10,083 nucleotides of DNA. It comes from Deltaproteobacteria bacterium. GTDB taxonomy: Bacteria > Desulfobacterota > Desulfarculia > Adiutricales > Adiutricaceae. The position numbers were made by a program, and so were the translations under genes. Numbering within the stretch: the stretch's first letter is position 1; each line of letters begins with the position of its first letter. The notes below the pieces were generated by a model that did no database searches, was not told the DNA's origin, and worked only from the letters and a program-made list of their open reading frames with translations. Shown here piece after piece: positions 1-5,812 of this stretch. The stretch is from assembly GCA_031257955.1 (NCBI GenBank), contig JAIRNQ010000233.1, positions 1-10,083 of the forward strand, written 5' to 3'.

Positions 1-180
1 AACTTCGCTCTGGGGGCGCGTGAGGGGCGTTTATGGGGACGTTAGCGGGGGGATGGGGAAACGCGCTCAGAGGGCGCAGGAGGGGTTTTTCTGAGAGGGG
101 GGCTATGGTAATAGCGGCAAGCTGACAACTTCGCTCTGGGGGCGCGTGAGGGGCGTTTATGGGGACGTGAGCGGGGGGAT
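1..180. repeat. G-rich intergenic repeat, two good copies and one degenerate copy, cut by the left window edge
   Basis: Positions 1-54 and 127-180 are the same 54-bp sequence with one mismatch (T43 versus G169), exactly 126 bp apart. A third, diverged copy lies between them: its core CGCTC.G.GGGCGC..GAGGGG at about 64-85 aligns with 6-27, and a TATGG...TAGCGG end follows near 105-117. The average spacing is therefore about 60 bp. Copy 1 starts at base 1, so the array probably continues outside the window. The stretch lies immediately downstream of the radical SAM gene on the minus strand. There is a short CTCAGA/TCTGAG inverted repeat at 66-71 and 90-95, but no T-tract follows it, so I do not call a terminator. 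I see no gene in it. Confidence 0.8.
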
Positions 181-192
181 TGGAATGAGCCC

Positions 193-1377
193 TCAGGCGA
201 TTGCGGGTGGGATTTGGGAGTGAGGAAGATTTGGCGGCTGGAATTTCCTTTGGCACTTTTGGCAAGCTTCGGGAAGATCGTCAAAGGGGGAGTCTTTAAG
301 TTTTTGCCTGAGGGCGGCGAGGGAAAGGCTTTGCCAGATTTGGCTAAGGCCTTGGTCGGCTCGGCCCAAGGTGAGGGTTAGGCCCGAGAGGTCGCAGCAA
401 GGGAGGACCGTCAGGTCGTGTCGGACCATGAGGCGTTTAAAGGGCTGGGCGCAGCGGCCGGAGGGCGGGGCGACCGGAACGGTCCGGTCGGAGGGGCCGG
501 CGGGGCCCCGGGCCTCGGGAAAGAGGGCTGGGGCGGAGTCGTCGAAGCGGCCGTAGCTTTGGAGGGAGAAAAAATCGGCCTTGTTGTGCCAGCGTTCGAG
601 AAAGGCGGGCAGTTCGGGCTGGTTCAGTTTGGTCAGGCAAAAGCTCAGGCGCAGGAGGGGGAGGGTTGATTTGGCCTTTCGGCGGGCGGCCAGAAAGGCC
701 ATTATGTTTTCCTCGACTTGCCGAAAGTCGGATCCGGGTCGCATTTGGGCGTAAGTTTCCGGGGTGGCGGCGTCCAGGCTGACCATTAGGCGGGTCAGGC
801 CCGCTTCGATAAGGGCCTGGGAGGTTTTGGCGTCCAGGAGTAGGCCGTTGGTGTTGAACATGGCCTCAAGGAGGCCTTTCCGCCGACCGTGGGCGATTAG
901 TTCGGGCAGGTCTTTCGAGGTCAGCGGTTCCCAAAGGCCGCCAAAGCCCATGGAGGCTTGGCCGTTTTCCGCCCCCTCGTCGATCAGGGCCTTGGTTTGG
1001 CTAAGCGACAGGGTTTGGGGATCCGGGGGGCCTTGGCGGGTGGCCATGGGGCACATGGGGCAGCGAAGGTTGCAGAGGGATTTAAGTTCGTAGTCGACGT
1101 GGAGGGGGAAGGGCGGTATTTCTTGGAAACTTTTGGCCAGGTCCCAGCGCCGTCGGTAATCGGCGAAGCGGGGCCCAATCTCGCGGGCCAAAATGTCCAG
1201 GGGATCGCCCTTGGCCAAGAATTTCGAGACTCGCCTGGAGTCGCTGAATATCGGGTCGAGCGGGGTAGGGGTCGCGGCCGGGCTAGTGGTTTCGGGATTT
1301 GGGGTTTTGGGCATTGGGGCGGATGGTCGGCGCCCATCGGGGCTGAAGTTGTCTGGCGTGGGACCGGGAGGGGTCAC
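193..1377 (-). CDS. Radical SAM protein with C-terminal SPASM-type cysteine domain, substrate unknown
   Basis: This is a 394-residue protein. Residues 1-50 are Pro/Ser/Thr-rich and probably disordered. The radical SAM core starts near residue 94 and has the CxxxCxxC cluster C102-C106-C109 in CNLRCPMC, which binds a 4Fe-4S cluster and S-adenosylmethionine. A GGLWEPL motif (146-152) takes the place of the usual GxGEP SAM-binding motif, followed by NTNG (175-178) and SLDA (200-203). The C-terminal part carries C309, C327, C328, C372 and C375, the pattern of a SPASM auxiliary cluster domain. The GTG start at 1377 overlaps the mtaB stop as GTGA, and GAGG sits 7 nt upstream, so translational coupling to mtaB is likely. 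An in-frame ATG at residue 22 is an alternative start. SPASM enzymes modify peptides, proteins or small molecules; nothing nearby names the substrate, and no peptide precursor is visible. Confidence 0.88.
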   Translation of the reverse strand: MTPPGPTPDNFSPDGRRPSAPMPKTPNPETTSPAATPTPLDPIFSDSRRVSKFLAKGDPLDILAREIGPRFADYRRRWDLAKSFQEIPPFPLHVDYELKSLCNLRCPMCPMATRQGPPDPQTLSLSQTKALIDEGAENGQASMGFGGLWEPLTSKDLPELIAHGRRKGLLEAMFNTNGLLLDAKTSQALIEAGLTRLMVSLDAATPETYAQMRPGSDFRQVEENIMAFLAARRKAKSTLPLLRLSFCLTKLNQPELPAFLERWHNKADFFSLQSYGRFDDSAPALFPEARGPAGPSDRTVPVAPPSGRCAQPFKRLMVRHDLTVLPCCDLSGLTLTLGRADQGLSQIWQSLSLAALRQKLKDSPFDDLPEACQKCQRKFQPPNLPHSQIPPAIA

Positions 1378-2657
1378 AAATAGGCCTCGGCCATGCCGTA
1401 GGGGTTTTGGGGCTCGCCCAAAGTGATCGTGACCATCTGGCCGGGGCTGGCCTCGGCGTCTGGTTGGAGGAGGGCCGGTATGTAGTTGTCGGTTAAGGCT
1501 TTCATACGACCACTGCGGTGAAGGGTGTTCTCTATGATGGCTTGGCGCGTATCGCCGATCTGTTGGTTAATAAATTTGAGCCTTTTTTCTACGTCAAGTT
1601 TTTTTAGCTTTGATACCCGGCCCCTTTTGACTTCCGGTGGCACTTGGCCTTCAAGATTGGCGGCCCTGGTTCCGGGGCGCGGAGAAAAGGGAAAAACGTG
1701 CAGGTAGCCGAAGGGGAGGTTTTCGACCAGCTCGAGGGTTTGTTGGAAGTCTTCGTCCGTTTCCCCCGGAAAGCCAACCAGCACGTCGGTTCCGATGTTG
1801 ACGTGGGGCATGAGGAGCTTAAGGTTAACGATAAGGCAGCTGACGTGGTCCCGGGTATAGGGCCGGCCCATGCGCTTTAGGATGGCGTCGGATCCGCTCT
1901 GGATGGGGGTGTGGATATGGGGGACCAGCCAGTCGTAGTCCAGAAGGGCGTCAAGGACCTGGGGCACTTCCAGGGGCTCAAGGGAGCTTAGCCTTAGGCG
2001 CATGGCGGTCAGCTTGGGCCCCAAGGCCCGATCGATTTCGGAAAGTAAAACCGACAGGTCATGACTGGGCTCCAAGTCCCGGCCCCAAAGGCCCAGGTGG
2101 ATGCCGGTCAGCACGACCTCCTTTTCTCCCATTTCCAGGTAACTTTCCAGACCCGAGAGGACCCTATCCAACCCGAAACTACGGGAGGGGCCTCGGGCCA
2201 GGGGTACGGCGCAGTAGGCGCAGTAAGCGTCGCAGCCGTCTTGGATTTTGTGGAGGGCCCGGGTGCGCCAGGGCTTGGGATCGCCCAGATCGCCTATGGG
2301 CTCGGCCTTGGGAGGAACCAGGGTCGTGCCGGAGGGCATTTTGATGAGTTCCGGGAGAGAGGATTTTTGTCCTTGCCCCAGAACCAGATCGCAGAGGCCC
2401 TGAAGCCGGTCGGGGTTGATTTGGGCCAGGCACCCGACCCCGATGACCTTGGCCTGGGGGTTGTGGCGGCGGAGCCGGCGCAGAATGCTGATGGCCTCGC
2501 TTTCGGCCCGTCCGGTCACGGCGCAGGTATTCAAGACAACCAGATCCACGTCCTTGGGGGCCGAGAGTTCGTAGCCGCTGGTTTTCAACATCTCGAGCAT
2601 GGCCGTGGATTCGAATTGGTTGACCTTGCAACCCATATTAATTATTGACGCCTTCAT
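1374..2657 (-). CDS. mtaB: tRNA t6A37 C2-methylthiotransferase (MtaB/YqeV family)
   Basis: This is a 427-residue cytoplasmic enzyme expected to convert N6-threonylcarbamoyladenosine at position 37 of ANN-decoding tRNAs to its 2-methylthio derivative, using two 4Fe-4S clusters and S-adenosylmethionine. The N-terminal MTTase domain has the three expected cysteines: C10 in MGCKVNQFES, C45 in LNTCAVTGRAE and C76 in GVGCLAQ. The radical SAM domain begins with C142-C146-C149 in GCDAYCAYCAVP, followed by the conserved RGPSRS stretch. The last 65 or so residues fit a TRAM-like RNA-binding domain. GCKVNQ near the N-terminus and the order of domains favour MtaB over MiaB or RimO. Length is close to that usual for the family. 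The ATG at 2657 gives the standard MtaB N-terminus; its SD (GAG, 7 nt upstream) is weak. The downstream radical SAM gene overlaps by 4 nt. Confidence 0.95.
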   Translation of the reverse strand: MKASIINMGCKVNQFESTAMLEMLKTSGYELSAPKDVDLVVLNTCAVTGRAESEAISILRRLRRHNPQAKVIGVGCLAQINPDRLQGLCDLVLGQGQKSSLPELIKMPSGTTLVPPKAEPIGDLGDPKPWRTRALHKIQDGCDAYCAYCAVPLARGPSRSFGLDRVLSGLESYLEMGEKEVVLTGIHLGLWGRDLEPSHDLSVLLSEIDRALGPKLTAMRLRLSSLEPLEVPQVLDALLDYDWLVPHIHTPIQSGSDAILKRMGRPYTRDHVSCLIVNLKLLMPHVNIGTDVLVGFPGETDEDFQQTLELVENLPFGYLHVFPFSPRPGTRAANLEGQVPPEVKRGRVSKLKKLDVEKRLKFINQQIGDTRQAIIENTLHRSGRMKALTDNYIPALLQPDAEASPGQMVTITLGEPQNPYGMAEAYL

Positions 2658-2811
2658 GAATTAACTCAAAAACTAAAAACGTTAGTTTAATTATCGTCGT
2701 TATGGTTATCGCCGTTATGCCAATCGTTAGGACGGTAGCCCTTGGGTAATCGGGCCAGAGGGCCATCGAACCGGCGGCCATCGGGCCAGCCGGGCGGTAG
2801 TCGGTCCGGGG
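2658..2811. other. Spacer between the envelope operon and mtaB
   Basis: This is a 154-nt non-coding gap. The half next to mtaB (2658-2735) is A/T-rich, with several GTTAT/ATAAC words, and could hold the mtaB promoter. A GATAAT on the minus strand near 2690 resembles a -10 box, but I find no -35 at proper spacing. The other half is rich in GGCC and CGGGCC words, and its minus strand repeats CTGGCCCGAT twice. I see no hairpin with a T-tract, so whether transcription ends after the carboxypeptidase gene cannot be decided here. Confidence 0.4.
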
Positions 2812-4848
2812 TTAATTGGTTATCGGGAAGAGGACCACCTTTCCGGCCAGATCGTCGTCGGTAAAAACGGCCAGGGACACGGCAATTGAGGGCATGGTCA
2901 AGGTCTGTGGGAGTCTGGGCGGAAAGGTGCGCCCGCCCAGCGTGTATCTGGGATTGATGAGCTCAAGCCGGTTGTCCAGAACCACTTCCTTGACGGTCAC
3001 CTGGGTGCCGGGCCTTAGGCCCCAGCGTTGTCCCAACTTCAGGACCTTCTCCGTGCCGTTGGCTTCCAGGGTAACCGATTGCAGCCGGGGCTGGGAGATT
3101 TCCAGGTATGCGGCGGCCAGAAGTTCCGGGCCGTTTTCGGCCCCAAGTTGAAAGACCATGCGGCCTTCCCGCTCCATGGCGAAGCGGGAGATCATGTTTT
3201 TCGAGGTGTCGGCCGTGGTGCCCTTGTCGTTACCGGTGGTGTCGCCGGGGCGACCGATAAAGCCCCTTAGGTTCATGACCGTCCGGGCCGGGAGTTGGTC
3301 GTCGGTCTCCAGATCGACCAGGGTTACCTTGGCCCCGTGTTTTATGGTCAGAATCTGGTTGGGTCTCAGGATTACCCTTTGGCCGTCTATCTCAAGCAAA
3401 AATCCGCTCACGCCGTTTACCGAGGCGATCGGGACCGGAGCGACTTCCCCGGAAGCGGCGCGTTCCGGGCTGAGCGGTAGGCTCCCGGCCGAGGCGATGG
3501 CCGGCCCGTTTTGGTTTAGGTCGGCAACGGTCAAGGTCGGTTGGGTCGGGGCGGGCTGGTCTTTTGGCGGCTCGATGGGCGGCGGGGTCATGCCCGGGAG
3601 CCAGCCGGCCCCGGCTTGGACCACGTTAACTTGGCTGGCCAAGAGAAGACGGGGGCTCGTTTCGTTCGAGCCGGGTGGCAAGAACTTAAGGGATATTTGG
3701 CCAAAGGTGTTGTTGTCTTTCCGGGCAATGACTTTGGTGGCCGCGTCTATGGTTAACGGCATCCGTATGTCGTTTAGACTTCCGGCCCCCAGCACGTCAA
3801 CCGATAGGCCACGGTCGGAATTGGCCCCTATGTGGACCACCTCCACCGTGTCTCCCGGAGAGATCATCAGGGTCTGCCCGTCGGCCACGGCCACGGGAAG
3901 TTCCCCGTTGACGGAGATGACCAGATAGTGGAGAACTGGCGGGTCCAGGTTTATCCTGGGCTGCTCGGGGATGACCCCGTATATCTCCATGAAAGCGTTG
4001 ACGGCCAAGTTGTGCTGATGGATCTTCATCTCTAACGAGGGCAGCTGCTTGGAAGTTTCGATGCCGTAAGCCGGAATGCCCAACTCGGTTAGGGCGTAGA
4101 AGCTGGCCGATTTACGCTGTTCCTTATGGGCCGAGGTCTCGCTAAGGGTGTTGTGATTGGAGAAGCTAAACTTATAACGCTCCTCGGGGATGTCCCGGTT
4201 GATTATGGAGATGACCCGCTGGGCTTCATTGGCCAGTTCCAGAACTTGGCCCGTGCGGGGGTTGGTGTAGACGTCGGCGTCGGCGATAATGCACTGGCCA
4301 TAACGGGAAGGGTTGGCCATCTCGTTTTCCCAGGTCATCCGAAAAAAGCCCGAGCCGTCGTGAAGGTTAAGAAACAGATCGCTTTCGGCCATAAGGTTTT
4401 TGATGATCTCGATGCGGTCACGGTCTGGGTCCTGGTCCTTAACCCCGGCGAACTTGCGGTTCATGTCGCCGTCCTGGCCCCGGTCGAACAAAATAATGGA
4501 TTTGAAATTGGCCCTGGGGACGACGATGAGATTGCCCCTCTTGAGGGCCATGTCGACGTAGAGATCCGCCGACATGAATCCGCCGGGTTCGTCGCCTTGG
4601 ATACCGCCCATAATCATGATGGTCGGGCCTTCGTAGCGACCGTAGATCTTATAGATTTCCAGTTCTTGCGGGGTCCCCTCGAAGTAAACGATATGCTGGC
4701 GGTCCGATAGACCTTGGGCGGCCAGGTGGGTGGGCGGGGACAAAACCAGGGCGGCCAGAGCCACAAGGAGGCAAAGAATAATACCCTTCAAATCCCTTCG
4801 GACGTTTGGGGCTTCGGTAGAGGAAGGTTTTAAGCCGCTTGGGGGCAT
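2812..4848 (-). CDS. M99-family zinc carboxypeptidase, Csd4/Pgp1-like peptidoglycan DL-carboxypeptidase
   Basis: The protein is about 678 residues. An N-terminal hydrophobic stretch (about 21-38, followed by Ala-Gln-Gly) looks like a signal peptide or anchor, placing the enzyme in the periplasm. Residues 50-290 form a carboxypeptidase fold. GGIQGDEPGG gives Q84 and E87, and LNLHDGSGF gives H163, as zinc ligands. VPRAN (R112) and NRKF (N130-R131) suit substrate binding, and YGIETSK supplies E264 as the likely catalytic base. A Gln replacing the usual first His ligand is the known hallmark of Helicobacter Csd4, which cuts meso-diaminopimelate from tripeptide stems. The rest (about 300-678) holds three similar beta-rich modules starting near 313, 477 and 594, joined by a Pro-rich linker, making it much longer than Csd4 (about 440). 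I chose the ATG at 4848, where GAGG lies 7 nt upstream and stop/start read TGATG; the GTG at 4851 is the alternative. It is the last gene of the envelope operon. Confidence 0.87.
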   Translation of the reverse strand: MPPSGLKPSSTEAPNVRRDLKGIILCLLVALAALVLSPPTHLAAQGLSDRQHIVYFEGTPQELEIYKIYGRYEGPTIMIMGGIQGDEPGGFMSADLYVDMALKRGNLIVVPRANFKSIILFDRGQDGDMNRKFAGVKDQDPDRDRIEIIKNLMAESDLFLNLHDGSGFFRMTWENEMANPSRYGQCIIADADVYTNPRTGQVLELANEAQRVISIINRDIPEERYKFSFSNHNTLSETSAHKEQRKSASFYALTELGIPAYGIETSKQLPSLEMKIHQHNLAVNAFMEIYGVIPEQPRINLDPPVLHYLVISVNGELPVAVADGQTLMISPGDTVEVVHIGANSDRGLSVDVLGAGSLNDIRMPLTIDAATKVIARKDNNTFGQISLKFLPPGSNETSPRLLLASQVNVVQAGAGWLPGMTPPPIEPPKDQPAPTQPTLTVADLNQNGPAIASAGSLPLSPERAASGEVAPVPIASVNGVSGFLLEIDGQRVILRPNQILTIKHGAKVTLVDLETDDQLPARTVMNLRGFIGRPGDTTGNDKGTTADTSKNMISRFAMEREGRMVFQLGAENGPELLAAAYLEISQPRLQSVTLEANGTEKVLKLGQRWGLRPGTQVTVKEVVLDNRLELINPRYTLGGRTFPPRLPQTLTMPSIAVSLAVFTDDDLAGKVVLFPITN

Positions 4849-5801
4849 CACTGATCCTCAATCAATATTTTTTTGCGAAAGACCAACCGCTTTGTCTCCT
4901 CGTCCCACGAGGCCACCTCGGCGTTGATTATCTTAGAATCGGTGGGGATGGAGGCTTGGACCCGAACTATTTTTGAGGCGACGATGTTATATTTTGAGCC
5001 CAGTTCCCAAGCCTGTTCCGGTTTGGTTAAGTCTATGGTCGGGGCGGAGACCAGCGAAATTTTGCCCTCGGCGTCGCTCAGGGCCAACACCACCAGCACC
5101 CGGCCCTTGACCCTTAGGCCCGGCTTGTCATTCTGCTTGAGGAGAAAGGTCACGTTGCCACTGGGGGAGACCTCAAAGGCGTCTATGTCCAGAACGGCCG
5201 GATTGGCGATGGTACCGCTGGCCTCATGCCAAACCCGCCAAGCTTCCTGAAGGGGATCGACCGAGCTGGCTTGGGCCTCGGGGCTCTCGCTGGCCGTCGC
5301 GTCGGCCGGGGGGGCTTCGGGCGTGTCGGTCGGGGCGCCTTCATTGGAGGCCACGGGGCCGGCCTCGGTGTCGGCCGGGGCGTTCGGGTCGGTCGGATTT
5401 TCTTCCTGGGTGGGCTCGGGGACGCCGATAAGGCCAACTTCGTCTTCGGAATCGGACATGACGATGGCCTTATCGAGGATCTCCAAAATCCTCCTGGCTT
5501 CCTCCGGGGCCATCTCCACCGTTTCCTTGTAGGATCGTATTTCGTTAAACCTAGTCACGTTAGCCAATTTTGCGCCCAGAGAGTCCCGCTCCAGGGTAAC
5601 GTCCACGAATTGGTGGGTCAGGTAAGCTAAAGCGCCTAGAATCAGGAGCGACAAAAGTCCCAATATCCAAAAAAAACTCGGCGAAAAGCTAAGGCGCCGG
5701 GTCTGACCGTCGGCGCTCAGCACCAGTATGTGGAGTCTCTTGGGGCCTTGGTCGCGTCTGGCGAAGCCCTTGAGCGTGCTATTGTTGGTGTGTTCCGACA
5801 A
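4848..5801 (-). CDS. Single-pass inner-membrane protein of unknown function with a C-terminal periplasmic domain
   Basis: I do not recognise the family of this 317-residue protein. Residues 1-40 are polar and basic and include KRLHILVLSADGQTRRLSFS. One transmembrane helix follows (about 43-62), then a possibly helical stretch (64-115), an Asp/Glu/Pro/Ala-rich linker (about 118-182) and a folded beta-rich domain (about 185-315) ending in KKILIEDQ. The N-terminal layout recalls the anchor region of membrane-bound M23 peptidoglycan endopeptidases, but no HxxxD or HxH metallopeptidase motif is present. The TTG start at 5801 is supported by AAGGAG 5 nt upstream. The gene lies 9 nt after the transpeptidase-like gene and shares one base with the carboxypeptidase start. 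Its position between the two predicted peptidoglycan-trimming enzymes suggests an accessory or scaffold role, comparable in layout only to bitopic Csd5; this is inference. Confidence 0.8.
   Translation of the reverse strand: MSEHTNNSTLKGFARRDQGPKRLHILVLSADGQTRRLSFSPSFFWILGLLSLLILGALAYLTHQFVDVTLERDSLGAKLANVTRFNEIRSYKETVEMAPEEARRILEILDKAIVMSDSEDEVGLIGVPEPTQEENPTDPNAPADTEAGPVASNEGAPTDTPEAPPADATASESPEAQASSVDPLQEAWRVWHEASGTIANPAVLDIDAFEVSPSGNVTFLLKQNDKPGLRVKGRVLVVLALSDAEGKISLVSAPTIDLTKPEQAWELGSKYNIVASKIVRVQASIPTDSKIINAEVASWDEETKRLVFRKKILIEDQ
4856..4859 (-). promoter_or_regulatory. Ribosome binding site that decides the carboxypeptidase start
   Basis: GAGG on the minus strand stands 7 nt before the ATG at 4848 but only 4 nt before the in-frame GTG at 4851, which favours the ATG. 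It lies inside the last codons of the preceding membrane-protein gene, consistent with translational coupling. Confidence 0.55.
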
Positions 5802-5806
5802 ACGGG

Positions 5807-5812
5807 CTCCTT
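5807..5812 (-). promoter_or_regulatory. Ribosome binding site overlapping the upstream stop codon
   Basis: AAGGAG lies 5 nt before the TTG at 5801 and overlaps the TAA stop of the preceding gene (5811-5813). It supports the TTG as a true start and suggests re-initiation by ribosomes ending the upstream gene. Confidence 0.65.

Noticed and set aside
66..95. CTCAGA/TCTGAG hairpin as terminator of the mtaB unit
   Set aside because: The stem is only 6 bp, the loop is 18 nt, and no T-tract follows on the minus strand.
42..284. 80-codon minus-strand open frame overlapping the left repeats and the radical SAM 3' end
   Set aside because: It spans the repeats, overlaps a real gene in another frame and has Ser/Pro/Arg-rich shadow composition.
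3158..3928. 256-codon plus-strand open frame opposite the carboxypeptidase gene
   Set aside because: It is an antisense shadow; the minus-strand frame carries the catalytic motifs and operon spacing.
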